This document shows, in pieces, positions 36,105 through 44,203 of a stretch of DNA of 64,000 nt. Each line of letters starts with the position of its first letter. Within the stretch, counting starts at the first letter, position 1. The stretch spans positions 155,896-219,895 of the forward strand of contig CAJTKM010000003.1 in assembly GCA_910576545.1 (NCBI GenBank), read 5' to 3'. The position numbers and the translations under genes are program-made. The stretch comes from Lachnospiraceae bacterium. GTDB taxonomy: Bacteria > Bacillota > Clostridia > Lachnospirales > Anaerotignaceae. The notes under the pieces were generated by a model. The model searched no databases. It had not been told where the DNA came from and saw only the letters and a program-made list of their open reading frames with translations.

Positions 36105-36527
36105 ATGTATTCGGCAAAAGAAGCGGCGGAGATGACCGGACTTACAACTGCAACTTTGCGTTACTATGAAAAGGAGCGACTATTGCCACCGATAGGCCGG
36201 ACAGAGCAAAGATATAGGCAATACTCTGACACAGATATTGAGTGGATAAAGATGGTACAGTGCCTACGCATGGCTAATGTACCCATTCGCTCCATCCGTG
36301 AGTATATTCTCCTATTAACGCAGGGCGGAAGGACGATTTCGCAACGCCGTCTTATGGTGCAAGAATACATTGACGATCTCCATAGTCAAATGGATAATTT
36401 ACAAAATGCGTTAGCGTTGACAAAAAAGAAACTGGCATTTTATGAAGAACTCTTGCAAAAGCCAGCCACCCAAGATTTAACATATCTTGAAGAATGGAAT
36501 TTGTTCAAGAGTAAGGGAGAAAGTTAA
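36105..36527 (+). CDS. MerR-family transcriptional regulator
   Basis: A 140-residue regulator: N-terminal winged helix YSAKEAAEMTGLTTATLRYYEKE (seen as AAEMTGLTTATLRYYEKE), a second wing RYRQYSDTDIEWI and a C-terminal coiled-coil dimer helix. It has no cysteine cluster for metals, so it resembles the TipAL/BltR-like subgroup. The ATG at 36105 is preceded by AAAGGCGG; the longer frame from 36087 is less likely. It ends 2 bases before the SDR gene and probably controls it. The pair is more AT-rich than the rest of the element. Confidence 0.88.
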   Translation: MYSAKEAAEMTGLTTATLRYYEKERLLPPIGRTEQRYRQYSDTDIEWIKMVQCLRMANVPIRSIREYILLLTQGGRTISQRRLMVQEYIDDLHSQMDNLQNALALTKKKLAFYEELLQKPATQDLTYLEEWNLFKSKGES

Positions 36528-36529
36528 AA

Positions 36530-37300
36530 ATGGATACAGTTTTAGTTACTGGAACAACCAGTGGAATTGGAAAAGCATTTGCCGAAAAATTTGCAAGTAT
36601 GGGGGACAACATAGTCCTTGTGTCAAGAAACAGGGAAAAACTCCAACAGCAGCAAATAGACCTGCAATCACGCTATCAGGTTTCCGTTGAATATATTTCC
36701 TGTGATTTAACAGAAGTCAATGCGGCAGATATGATTATGGAAAAAATCAGTAGCTCTGGCCTATCTGTTGATATTCTTATAAACAACGCTGGCTTCAATG
36801 AAGCGGGATGTTTTGCAAATACCAGTCTCTCAAAAGAACTTGATATGATACAAGTCCATATCAAGGCATTGACTGCCTTAACGAAATTATTTTTACCTGG
36901 GATGATAGAACACGGATATGGGCGTATTCTGAATATTGGGTCTACTGGTTCCTATATGCCATGCCCTAATGATGTGGTATATGCCGCCACAAAAGCCTAT
37001 GTCTTATCTTTTTCTAACGGGCTGTATCAAGAATTGAAAGGAAGCGGGGTTACAGTGACCTGTCTATGTCCAGGTGCAACCCAAACTCTATTTGCAGAAA
37101 AAGCAAATATCAGCAACACCCTACTTTTCAAACTTTTTGTGATGCAGCCAGAGGTTGTTGCTGCTATTGGCTACAATAACTTGCAAAAGGGAAAACGGGT
37201 AGTTACTGCTGGCCTCTATAATAAGTTGCTTGTTCTTTCTGCTAAGCTGCTTCCTGTATCAATTATCAATCCAATAGCCCAATGGATGGTTAAGGTGTAA
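36530..37300 (+). CDS. Short-chain dehydrogenase/reductase (cargo)
   Basis: A 256-residue SDR: cofactor motif TGTTSGIGKAFAEKFA, NNAGFNEAG, the catalytic Ser in NIGSTGSYMP and YAATKAYVLSF with Tyr-Lys. The C-terminal VVAAIGYNNLQKGKRVVTAG resembles the DltE/YqjQ-like group. The substrate is unknown. It follows the MerR regulator with a 2-base gap as a two-gene cargo unit, and its codon use is AT-richer than the flanking Tn1549-like genes. Confidence 0.85.
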   Translation: MDTVLVTGTTSGIGKAFAEKFASMGDNIVLVSRNREKLQQQQIDLQSRYQVSVEYISCDLTEVNAADMIMEKISSSGLSVDILINNAGFNEAGCFANTSLSKELDMIQVHIKALTALTKLFLPGMIEHGYGRILNIGSTGSYMPCPNDVVYAATKAYVLSFSNGLYQELKGSGVTVTCLCPGATQTLFAEKANISNTLLFKLFVMQPEVVAAIGYNNLQKGKRVVTAGLYNKLLVLSAKLLPVSIINPIAQWMVKV

Positions 37301-37398
37301 ACAAAATTCACAATTCAAATCAATATATTTTGTAACTGCCGCACGACGGCAAAAGAAAAAAAGCCGTCGTACAAGTAGCAGTATTGTCACGCCCGGAG

Positions 37399-37433
37399 CG
37401 GCGGCTTTGAGAAATCAGAGCCGCCGCTTTTTG
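37399..37433 (+). terminator. Terminator after the MerR/SDR cargo
   Basis: Arms AGCGGCGGCT and AGCCGCCGCT followed by TTTTT. Confidence 0.8.
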
Positions 37434-37576
37434 TGTTTTGGCGGCAATAGGAGGATGCCGCCATGCGATTGCAGATAGATAGGCCCTTGTCAAAAAAAGC
37501 CTGACCTACGCAACGGCGATCCCCGCTCAGGCTTGCGAAAATAGTCGTTTCCTGTTTGCCAACACTATCACCCCCA

Positions 37577-37611
37577 GCGCCCGAATAGCCTTGTGCTATT
37601 CGGGCGCTTTT
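37577..37611 (+). terminator. Terminator upstream of the sigma-like gene
   Basis: Perfect 12-bp arms GCGCCCGAATAG and CTATTCGGGCGC followed by TTTT. Confidence 0.8.
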
Positions 37612-37708
37612 GCTTTTTCTGCTGTATCTTCCATTCGTCCTCAGTGTCGCGGCCCGCCCCTCCTGTTCAGATTTCGCTTACCCCAAATCTGAACAGGAGG
37701 AAAACAAG

Positions 37709-38107
37709 ATGGAGATCACCATCAAGAGATATAGCCGTAAGATGACCTATGAGGACGCTGCCACCCTTGACGAGTTTTGGGAACTGGTCAAGCGCACCGA
37801 ACGGAGCCTTGACCGGGAGCAGCGGCGGCATTGGGACGGACGCGAGTGTGACGAGTACATAATCGCCGCCCAGGGCGTTTTGCCCTACTGTGCCACCCCA
37901 GAGGAACTGGTCTGCCAGCAGGAAACGCTTGATGAAATTCTGGCGGTGCTGGCCCTCTGCACCAAGACCCAGCGGGAGCGGTTCCTGCTCTATGCTTTGT
38001 ATGATTACAGCTATGCAGAAATCGGGCGGCTGTGCGGCTGCTCCAAGACCGCCGTTTATGACAGCATCAAGGGAGTACGGAAAAAGTTTTTCAAATTTTA
38101 CCGCTGA
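37709..38107 (+). CDS. Sigma-70 region-4-like DNA-binding protein of a conjugative element
   Basis: A 132-residue protein. The C-terminal part is a sigma region 4-like helix-turn-helix (YSYAEIGRLCGCSKTAVYDS, then KGVRKKFFKFYR). Such proteins are standard in Tn916/Tn1549-type elements. The ATG at 37709 follows CAGGAGG; the long frame from 37610 includes terminator sequence and is not used. Base composition is clearly richer in GC than the cargo pair before it. Confidence 0.8.
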   Translation: MEITIKRYSRKMTYEDAATLDEFWELVKRTERSLDREQRRHWDGRECDEYIIAAQGVLPYCATPEELVCQQETLDEILAVLALCTKTQRERFLLYALYDYSYAEIGRLCGCSKTAVYDSIKGVRKKFFKFYR

Positions 38108-38168
38108 CCGCCCTGACGATCACCCCGGCATGATGGCTACCAGGTGAGGGGCAAAAGCCCTATCACCG

Positions 38169-38202
38169 GGAGGGACAAGCTGCTCTGATGGCTTGTCCCT
38201 CC
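38169..38202 (+). promoter_or_regulatory. Perfect 12-bp hairpin in the leader of the 38221 ORF
   Basis: GGAGGGACAAGC and GCTTGTCCCTCC enclose 10 bases and end about 8 bases before an AAGGAGG ribosome site. There is no T run. It may control translation or protect the mRNA. Confidence 0.5.
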
Positions 38203-38220
38203 TATGCCAAGGAGGTCAAG

Positions 38221-38493
38221 ATGTCAGCGATAAATCAGCTTCAGCAAGAGTGCGTCCGTTTCTTACGGCGCACTTATACACCGTTCCGGTGTCATGCGCC
38301 CTGCCGGGGGCATTGCGTCCGTCGGACGCGATGGGGAACTGCATTCCCCAAACCCCTTGCGCACCTGCAGAAACGGAACACCCGCTTCGCGCCTGTTCCG
38401 TTTCTGCGGGTCAGGTATCGTCACTGCCAGATTGGCACTCACGCTAAAAACGCAAATCTGACGTTTTTAGGATTTTGCCGGGGGAGCGTGTGA
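38221..38493 (+). CDS. Small hypothetical ORF of the element
   Basis: A 90-residue frame with a strong AAGGAGG site 5 bases before its ATG, starting MSAINQLQQECVRFLRR. The rest is Arg- and Cys-rich and looks unlike a folded domain, so the downstream part may be frameshifted or non-coding. I do not recognise it. The position between the sigma-like and VLP genes fits Tn1549-like elements, which carry small ORFs here. Confidence 0.35.
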   Translation: MSAINQLQQECVRFLRRTYTPFRCHAPCRGHCVRRTRWGTAFPKPLAHLQKRNTRFAPVPFLRVRYRHCQIGTHAKNANLTFLGFCRGSV

Positions 38494-38494
38494 A

Positions 38495-38881
38495 ATGGAA
38501 ACGCACGAAATCCTTCACATGACCTATCAGCAGTACCGCACAGTCCGGCGGCTGGTGCATGAGTGCTGCAACTACGATTGCGGGAACTGCCTACTCCTAG
38601 ACAACGGCGAGGAATGTGTTTGCCCGCAAGGAATTACACATTCGCTGATTTGTAAATGGTTCCGCGCCGCCGTCCTTCCCCTGGATGCTGGCCTGTGCGC
38701 TGCCCTGTTCTCGGCCCCCTCTGTCGGACAGCGGCGGTGTCGGGAGTGTGGGAGGACGTTTGCCCCGCCCAAGCACAACACCCTCTACTGCTCTACTTGT
38801 GCCGCAGAACGGGTAAAACGGAGCAAGTGTGGGCCTGGGCAAAGAAAAACCGGGCTGATGTGTAGAAAAAGTACCCTCTGA
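38495..38881 (+). CDS. Cysteine-rich VLP-type protein of a conjugative element
   Basis: A 128-residue protein with the cysteine-rich VLP pattern: VHECCNYDCGNCLLLDNG, seen as ECCNYDCGNCLLLD, then CVCPQ and CKWFRAAVLPLD. A second zinc-ribbon follows (CRECGRTFAPPKHNTLYCSTCA). Such proteins are carried by Tn1549-like elements and have no assigned function; zinc or nucleic-acid binding is likely. It begins with ATG at 38495 and has only a weak ribosome site. Confidence 0.7.
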   Translation: METHEILHMTYQQYRTVRRLVHECCNYDCGNCLLLDNGEECVCPQGITHSLICKWFRAAVLPLDAGLCAALFSAPSVGQRRCRECGRTFAPPKHNTLYCSTCAAERVKRSKCGPGQRKTGLMCRKSTL

Positions 38882-39017
38882 AAATGCAGTAATATCAAGG
38901 CCTTCAAGACCGCCCTCAATAGGGGCCTGATACTTTTCCCATCCCTGGCCCAAAACGGGCCTCTAACGGCCCACAGCGGCGGCCTGAACCGCCCAACAAA
39001 AAAGGAGACAATCAGCC

Positions 39018-39387
39018 ATGAGCGACTACATGAAAATTGACACCAATTTACCGCCCTATTTCCCCTACCCCAAATTTCTGATGGATATGGCGTTGTCCCA
39101 TACCGCCGCCCTGACCTATGCGCTTCTGCTGGACAGACGAGACTGGACGGGTCTACATCGTTTTCCCGGTGGAGAAGATAGCGGCGGCATTGAACAGGAG
39201 CCTTTCATCAGCCAAGAACGCATTGTCCGAGTTGTCGGTAGCGGGGCTGATTGAGCGAAAGAGGCGGGGACATTTTCTGCCCAATTTGATTTATGTGAAG
39301 CTGCCAGAGGGACAAAAAATTGTCCCACCCCAGACGGACAACGGATTGTCCATCTCGGGGGTAGAAAATGACCTGCGGAACAGTTAA
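39018..39387 (+). pseudogene. repA: RepA_N-type replication initiator, frameshifted
   Basis: The N-terminal part (IDTNLPPYFPYPKFLMDMAL, then LTYALLLDR) reads in one frame from 39018, and the remainder (WTDETGRVYIVFPVEKIAAAL, seen as WTDETGRVYIVF and VEKIAAAL, then GLIERKRRGHFLPNLIYVKL) reads in another from about 39130. In RepA_N proteins I know, a short segment links LLLDR to the WTDE motif; here it is missing at a TGGACAGA-like repeat, which suggests a slippage deletion that broke the frame. The gene is unlikely to give a working initiator. AAAAGGAG precedes the ATG. Confidence 0.7.
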
Positions 39388-39559
39388 AAAATGAGACTTT
39401 CCGCAGGCAGAAAAACACCCCCAAATCAAACAATAAGAAACAAATAAAAGAATCAAACGAGTGGGAGTAAATAGCGCCCACTTTTCGGACAAACGCCGGA
39501 CAAATGTCCGCAGCTACATCACAGGCCCATTTGAAAATCTTGAAAACAAGGAGTTGCCT

Positions 39560-39748
39560 ATGGAGCAAATCAGCTACAAGACGCAGACCGAGATTGTGAC
39601 TTTCCAGGGCCGGGAAATCCCGCTGGAAAACCTCACACCCATTCTCACCCCAGAACAGGAGGCGGCGAACCGCCGGGAGTTGGAGCAGCGGCTTTATGAG
39701 GTGTTCCGCAAATACCAGCAGAAGCCCACTCTGTTTTTTTTCAGATAG
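39560..39748 (+). CDS. Short conserved ORF of Tn1549-like elements
   Basis: A 62-residue protein starting MEQISYKTQTEIVTFQG with AAGGAG 6 bases before the ATG. It is a charged, helical small protein of the kind found beside the recombinase in such elements. The end QQKPTLFFFR runs into a poly-T tract directly before the recombinase promoter, which suggests the natural C-terminus was changed at a deletion join. No function is known. Confidence 0.55.
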   Translation: MEQISYKTQTEIVTFQGREIPLENLTPILTPEQEAANRRELEQRLYEVFRKYQQKPTLFFFR

Positions 39749-39751
39749 AGA

Positions 39752-39780
39752 TTGATTTGCGGGGCTGCTGACGGTATAAT
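39752..39780 (+). promoter_or_regulatory. Recombinase promoter with overlapping operator-like repeat
   Basis: TTGATT (39752-39757), exactly 17 bases, TATAAT (39775-39780): a near-consensus promoter. A 12-bp inverted pair GGGGCTGCTGAC (39761-39772) and GTCAGCAGCTCC (39787-39798) brackets the -10 box, so a dimer bound there would block transcription. Confidence 0.75.
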
Positions 39781-39824
39781 AAAGCTGTCAGCAGCTCCGT
39801 TTCTTTTCAGAAAGGGAGCGCAAA

Positions 39825-41336
39825 ATGAACAACCGAATTGACGCGATTTATGCAAGACAATCCATTGACAAGAAGGACAGTATTTCCATCGAAAGTCAGA
39901 TTGAATTTTGCAAATACGAATTGAGAGGCGGGAGTTGCAAGGAATATCAAGACAAGGGATATAGCGGCAAGAATACGGACAGGCCCCAGTTTCAAATGTT
40001 GATGGAGGACATCAAGCGCGGACTGATCGCCAGGGTGGTCGTTTACAAACTCGACCGCATCAGCCGCTCCATTCTGGACTTCGCAAACATGATGGCGTTG
40101 TTCCAGGAGTACAACGTGGAGTTCATATCCTCGACAGAGAAGTTTGACACGTCTACGCCGATGGGCCGGGCGATGCTGAACATCTGCATTGTGTTTGCGC
40201 AGTTGGAGCGTGAAACCATCCAGAAGCGGGTGCAGGACGCATGGTATTCCCGGTGTCAGCGCGGTTTCAAAATGGGCGGGAAAGCGCCCTACGGTTTTCG
40301 GACAGAGCCTATTATCATTGACGGCATCCACACCAAAAAGCTGGTAATCGAACCGACAGAGGCAGCGTTTGTACGGAAGATGTACGATATGTATAATGAC
40401 CCGCGCATTTCCCTCCACGACATTGCCGCCCAGCTTGCGGCGCAAGGCGTGAGATCGCACTATGGCAATCCGTTTTCCCGGTCAACGATTAGCTTAATTC
40501 TCCGCAATCCAATTTACGCAATGGCTGACCTGGACATTTACGAGTTTTTCAAAAGTCAGGGAACGGAGATTTATAACGATGCCGCCGACTTTGTAGGGAC
40601 CAATGGCTGCTACTATTATCGCAGTAAGGGAAGTACGGAAAGCAAGCACAAGTATCTGCAAGGCCAGATGTTGGTTCTGGCCCCCAGCGAGGGCTTCATC
40701 CCGTCCGAGTTGTGGCTTCAGGTGCGGAAGAAAATCATAGCGAACCAGAACTATCAGCCGGCGAGGAAGGCCCGTCATTCGTGGATGGCTGGGAAAATCA
40801 AGTGCGGAAAATGCGGCTATGCCCTTATGGCAGCTAACATTTATGGGTATCTCTATTTCCAGTGTTCTGTCCATAAAGACAATCGCTTCTGCTCTGGTTG
40901 CGGAACAATTAGAGTGCGTGATTTGGAAAACGTGGTTTACCAGCAGATGGTGAAGAAACTGGAGGACTACAAAACACTGACGGGCCGTAAAAAGAAAAAA
41001 GCCGCCAGCCCGAAACTGACGGCAAAGCAAATGGAACTGGCCCAAGTGGAGAGTGAGATTGGGAAGCTGTTGGACACGTTGACAGGTGCGACCCCAGTGC
41101 TGATCTCCTACGCCAACTCCAAGATTGAGGAATTGGACAGCCGTCGTCAGGCCCTTGCCTGTGAGATTGCCAAGCTAACCGCCGAGGCGGTGTCCCCGGA
41201 GCAGATTGACACGATTTCCAATTACCTGGATGATTGGGAAAATGTCAGTTTCGAGGACAAGCAGCAGGTGGTGGATTTGATGATTACCGTCATTCGCGCC
41301 ACCAGCGAGAAGCTGCAAATTGAGTGGAAAATCTGA
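39825..41336 (+). CDS. Large serine recombinase (site-specific integrase)
   Basis: A 503-residue recombinase that would integrate and excise the element. The N-terminal resolvase domain has the catalytic Ser in YARQSIDKKDSISIESQI (seen as YARQSIDKKDSIS) and KLDRISRS; the recombinase domain follows (GKAPYGFR, DIAAQLAAQGV), then a zinc ribbon (KCGKCGYALM and FCSGCGTIRVRDLE) and a C-terminal coiled coil. AAAGGGAG precedes the start. It is intact, so the element could still move if its attachment sites are whole. No directionality factor is recognised. Confidence 0.93.
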   Translation: MNNRIDAIYARQSIDKKDSISIESQIEFCKYELRGGSCKEYQDKGYSGKNTDRPQFQMLMEDIKRGLIARVVVYKLDRISRSILDFANMMALFQEYNVEFISSTEKFDTSTPMGRAMLNICIVFAQLERETIQKRVQDAWYSRCQRGFKMGGKAPYGFRTEPIIIDGIHTKKLVIEPTEAAFVRKMYDMYNDPRISLHDIAAQLAAQGVRSHYGNPFSRSTISLILRNPIYAMADLDIYEFFKSQGTEIYNDAADFVGTNGCYYYRSKGSTESKHKYLQGQMLVLAPSEGFIPSELWLQVRKKIIANQNYQPARKARHSWMAGKIKCGKCGYALMAANIYGYLYFQCSVHKDNRFCSGCGTIRVRDLENVVYQQMVKKLEDYKTLTGRKKKKAASPKLTAKQMELAQVESEIGKLLDTLTGATPVLISYANSKIEELDSRRQALACEIAKLTAEAVSPEQIDTISNYLDDWENVSFEDKQQVVDLMITVIRATSEKLQIEWKI

Positions 41337-41421
41337 CGGCTGACTACCGTCAAGCCATTATCCTTTTATGCCCTTGTTCAGTATAGTAAAATATGAAATC
41401 CCCCTGCAAACTGGAATTTAT

Positions 41422-41690
41422 TCATAACTTTCTAATTGGAAAAAGTATATACTTTTTCCCTGTCTGCGGACAAGTAAAATCGTGGACTGCTCCCGCCAGT
41501 GGAATGGCATTATCTTCCATGTATTTTATTGTTTTTGAAAAGGTATCATCATTTTCACATTCTGCATAAATATATTCATAGCCAGGAATTATCTATTTTG
41601 TCCAGCCGTTGGGGGATTCCGCGCCATCTTGGCATTCTGCTCCGGCAAGGATTACCTCACCAAAAGAAAAGTTTGTTTTTTAAGTCAAGC
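41422..41690 (-). pseudogene. C-terminal fragment of a GyrI-like effector-binding protein
   Basis: On the minus strand a broken frame reads AGAECQDGAESPNGWTK, then a stop TAG where family members have Trp, then IIPGYEYIYAECENDDTFFK, a one-base frameshift, and IKYMEDNAIPLAGAVHDFTC and PQTGKKYILFPIRKL before TGA at 41422. It matches the end of AraC/GyrI-type effector-binding domains. Only about 85 codons remain. The element border lies 17 bases beyond its stop. Confidence 0.65.
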
Positions 41691-41722
41691 AGCTTTTTGG
41701 AACCCCTTTTTTGACAGCTATA

Positions 41723-42571
41723 TTATTTTTTCTCTATGACAGGGAGCCAGACCTCAAATACTGCCTCAGCCGGATTTGGCGTAAGGTAACATTCAATATC
41801 TGGCAGGTCGGCATATTCATAGCCGGATGTCGGCAGCCATTCCATTACGGCGCGCCGCTCCAAATCCTGTATTGCGTTTGGCATGGGACCATGCCCGCTG
41901 AAAACAGCCCATGTCCCTGCGGGAACAGTATATTCCTTCCAGCCTTCCGGCAGACTGCCCTGGCTTGCCGCCGCAATGAAGTAGCGCCAGTTTTCCCCAA
42001 AGCATACGGAAACGCCGAGGATACCTTTGGGTTCCTCCATTTTTTCCATAAGCAGTGGTACGATGCCTTCCTCTGCCGCGCGCGCCCATAATTTCGGTAC
42101 GGTCTGGAAGTTTTTTTCGATATCCTGCTCCAGGGGCGCGCTGATGCCAATGATACGGAAAGCGTCTTTTTTCAGGATTTTGTAGTCCAGTTCTTCCGCA
42201 CCGGTCACGCAGACCCGGAATGTAATTGGCTGGAAGGCTTTCAGCTGCACGCCTTCTTTTTTCGCCTCCGAGGGCGCAATGCCATGCACGCTCTGGAATG
42301 CCCTGTTGAATGCCGTGGGCGACTGGTAGCCATATTTCAGCGCAATATCCACAACCTTCCCCTTATCATTCTGCAAATCAAAAGCCGCTTTTGTCATACG
42401 CCGCCGCCGGATATATTCGGACAAAGGGATTCCGGCGAGATAGGTAAACATTCTCTGGAAATGAAACGTAGAACAGCTTGCGATTTTTGCCGCTGTTCCG
42501 TAGTCAATTTCTCCTTCCAGCTGTGTTTCGATATAGGCAAGAGCCTCATTCATCTGCTTGATCCATTCCAT
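41723..42571 (-). CDS. AraC-family regulator with GyrI-like effector-binding domain
   Basis: A 282-residue protein with the AraC DNA-binding part at the N-terminus (AAKIASCSTFHFQRMFTYLAG, seen as CSTFHFQRMFTYLAG; IALKYGYQSPTAFNRAFQ) and a C-terminal GyrI/SOUL-like ligand pocket (AFRIIGISAPLEQD, PAGTWAVFSGHGPMP, YLTPNPAEAVFEVWLPV). This is the Rob/MarA-like arrangement that senses small toxic ligands. The ATG at 42571 follows AAGGAG; the longer frame from 42667 is not preferred. The neighbouring pseudogene may be a relic of a similar protein. Confidence 0.9.
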   Translation of the reverse strand: MEWIKQMNEALAYIETQLEGEIDYGTAAKIASCSTFHFQRMFTYLAGIPLSEYIRRRRMTKAAFDLQNDKGKVVDIALKYGYQSPTAFNRAFQSVHGIAPSEAKKEGVQLKAFQPITFRVCVTGAEELDYKILKKDAFRIIGISAPLEQDIEKNFQTVPKLWARAAEEGIVPLLMEKMEEPKGILGVSVCFGENWRYFIAAASQGSLPEGWKEYTVPAGTWAVFSGHGPMPNAIQDLERRAVMEWLPTSGYEYADLPDIECYLTPNPAEAVFEVWLPVIEKK

Positions 42572-42682
42572 TTTTACCAACTCCTTTTTTGTATTATAAG
42601 GAATATGCTTCAGAAAATCCTCTGAAAAAGATGCAGAAAAAAGAGAGGATTTCTCTTGAAATTCCATGTACAGAAAAAGGGG

Positions 42683-43117
42683 TTAATTCCAACGCTGGAA
42701 CACAACAATTTCAGGGTCGGAGCCTGAATCGCCGTATTCAGCGACCAAAAGGTATGTTTCATCGGCAGCGATACCATAGCATCTGTTACTGCCTTTTTTA
42801 TGCAGCTGGTTTCCAAGATAAATCCTGTTATCATCCCATAACTTAACAGAATGTCCGCCTGGCATGGGATACGCAATATTGATAAAAGAGCCCTTGAGTG
42901 CGTTTAACTCTGTAACTTCCTCCATGCCTGGAATATGCAGGCTGTTGAATGACGCGATCAGGCGGTTTTTATATTCATCCAGCGTATGATCTTCCTTTTT
43001 GCACCAGTTTGCAAGCACACATTCTCCGCCGAAGGGTTTGCCGCCGGTTGCTGCACAGCCCTTGCATGTACTGCTGAAGCCGCATCCTGTACAGTCGATT
43101 CCGCAGATTGTTTTCAT
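42683..43117 (-). CDS. DUF3795-like cysteine-rich protein
   Basis: A 144-residue protein. The N-terminus CGIDCTGCGFSSTCKGCAAT and GGECVLANWC resembles DUF3795-type metal or Fe-S binding motifs; the C-terminal part (KLWDDNRIYLGNQ, LLVAEYGDSGSDPEIVVFQ) looks like a small beta domain. The function is unknown. It is separated from the AraC gene by about 110 bases and has a plausible GGAGG site. Confidence 0.6.
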   Translation of the reverse strand: MKTICGIDCTGCGFSSTCKGCAATGGKPFGGECVLANWCKKEDHTLDEYKNRLIASFNSLHIPGMEEVTELNALKGSFINIAYPMPGGHSVKLWDDNRIYLGNQLHKKGSNRCYGIAADETYLLVAEYGDSGSDPEIVVFQRWN

Positions 43118-43159
43118 AATTCTCCTCCATTGCTCCTGTTTTGAAATGGGTAGCCTGTT

Positions 43160-44167
43160 TCATTCTCGGCTGTACCGCAGAATCAGAAGCTCTACAGCCG
43201 CTTCTTCTCCCATTTTCCCTGATTTTATTGCCAAATCTGTTTCCAGACAGTCTTTCAACGCGCGTTTCCAGCCCTCTGGTGAAAAGCGTCTGGACTGCTG
43301 CAAATAACCCTTGACGGCAAAATCCCGCAGCTCCAGCCTTGCAGCTATGGCACTGTTCGTCATGCCTGTCTGTGACAACAGCATGGACTGCAGTATCATA
43401 CGAAACTGACGGCTGATGAGGGAAAGCACCATATAAGGCGATTCCTTGAGCAGTATCAGGTCGTGATAGATTTGCAGGGCTTTTTCAGCTTTTTTCTCGG
43501 CAACTGCCCGCACAAGGTCAAACACCTTTGCCTCCAGCGAAACGGTGCAGACTGCCCTGATGTCTTCCGGCTGTACATCGCCCTGACTGCCTTTATAGGC
43601 AATGAGTTTTTGCAGTTCCCGCTCAATATTTTCCATGTCCTGGTCTACGGTCTGCAAAAAGAGGGCAGTAACGGAATCCGAGACAGCAATGCCGTTTTCA
43701 CGGCAGGTTTTTCTGACCCAGACGCTAAGTTCCTTTTCTGTTGGACGCTTAAACTCCACTGTCTGCCCGTATTTCACAACGCTTTTATATAGCCCGTTGC
43801 TTTTTTCCGCTTTTTCCTCCACGAACAGCAAACAGACATTGTCCGGCAGGTCAGATAGAAATTCCCTGAGATGGTCCGCCTCATCTTTCCTGCCGCCTTT
43901 CTGGAAAAAGCCGCTGTTGCGGACGGTTACGAGCCGCCGGTCATTCAGGAAAGGCAGGGTTTCTGCCGCATCCATGATGGCTGCCGCTGTCGCCCGTTTT
44001 TCCTCAAAAATATCGTAATTCATCGTTTCTGCGCCGGGAGGGAGCAGCGCTTTTGTCAGCGTATTTTCGTAATCTTTCAGCAGGTAGGTTTCTGTACCAT
44101 AAAACAGGTAGCATTTCGCAAATTCATGGTTTTTCCACTGCTTTTTTAATTCCTTTATTTCGCTCAT
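43160..44167 (-). CDS. holA: DNA polymerase III subunit delta
   Basis: Clamp-loader delta subunit that opens the sliding clamp; 335 residues. It starts with CYLFYGTETYLLKDYENTL, seen as YLFYGTETYLLKDYE, and contains FLNDRRLVTVRNSGFF, LLFVEEKAEKSNGLYK and the three-domain C-terminal helices (YMVLSLISRQFRMIL). Length and order match Firmicute HolA (YqeN). It is transcribed towards the DUF3795 gene and follows the membrane protein gene. Confidence 0.93.
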   Translation of the reverse strand: MSEIKELKKQWKNHEFAKCYLFYGTETYLLKDYENTLTKALLPPGAETMNYDIFEEKRATAAAIMDAAETLPFLNDRRLVTVRNSGFFQKGGRKDEADHLREFLSDLPDNVCLLFVEEKAEKSNGLYKSVVKYGQTVEFKRPTEKELSVWVRKTCRENGIAVSDSVTALFLQTVDQDMENIERELQKLIAYKGSQGDVQPEDIRAVCTVSLEAKVFDLVRAVAEKKAEKALQIYHDLILLKESPYMVLSLISRQFRMILQSMLLSQTGMTNSAIAARLELRDFAVKGYLQQSRRFSPEGWKRALKDCLETDLAIKSGKMGEEAAVELLILRYSRE

Positions 44168-44203
44168 TATTTTCCTCGCAATGTTGTTTTTATAATGCTG
44201 CCG

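Larger units (their letters stand above)
37301..37708. other. Intergenic stretch rich in hairpins
   Basis: It holds three hairpins and no supported gene: ACGACGGC/GCCGTCGT around an A-rich loop (about 37345-37372), then two terminators at 37399-37433 and 37577-37611. This marks the join between the AT-rich cargo and the GC-rich Tn1549-like genes. Confidence 0.6.
35888..41405. mobile_element. Decayed integrative element with large serine recombinase
   Basis: A 5.5-kb block bounded by a 13-bp inverted pair AGGGGGATTTCAT (35888-35900) and ATGAAATCCCCCT (41393-41405). Similar sequence continues inward (TGTCTCAGTTTAG against TGTTCAGTATAG). The recombinase gene ends 57 bases from the right border, the usual arrangement. 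Contents are a MerR/SDR cargo pair, Tn1549-like accessory genes (sigma-like, cysteine-rich VLP, repA, a short conserved ORF) and the recombinase; conjugation genes are absent. Inner attachment half-sites of large serine integrases are expected to appear as inverted ends, so the borders are plausible but not proven. Confidence 0.55.

Noticed and set aside
39825..41336. Serine recombinase as the enzyme of the flagellin switch
   Set aside because: The inversion sites have 11-bp arms with a 6-bp spacer, typical of tyrosine recombinases. Large serine recombinases use longer sites with a 2-bp core and do not usually invert. It belongs to its own element.
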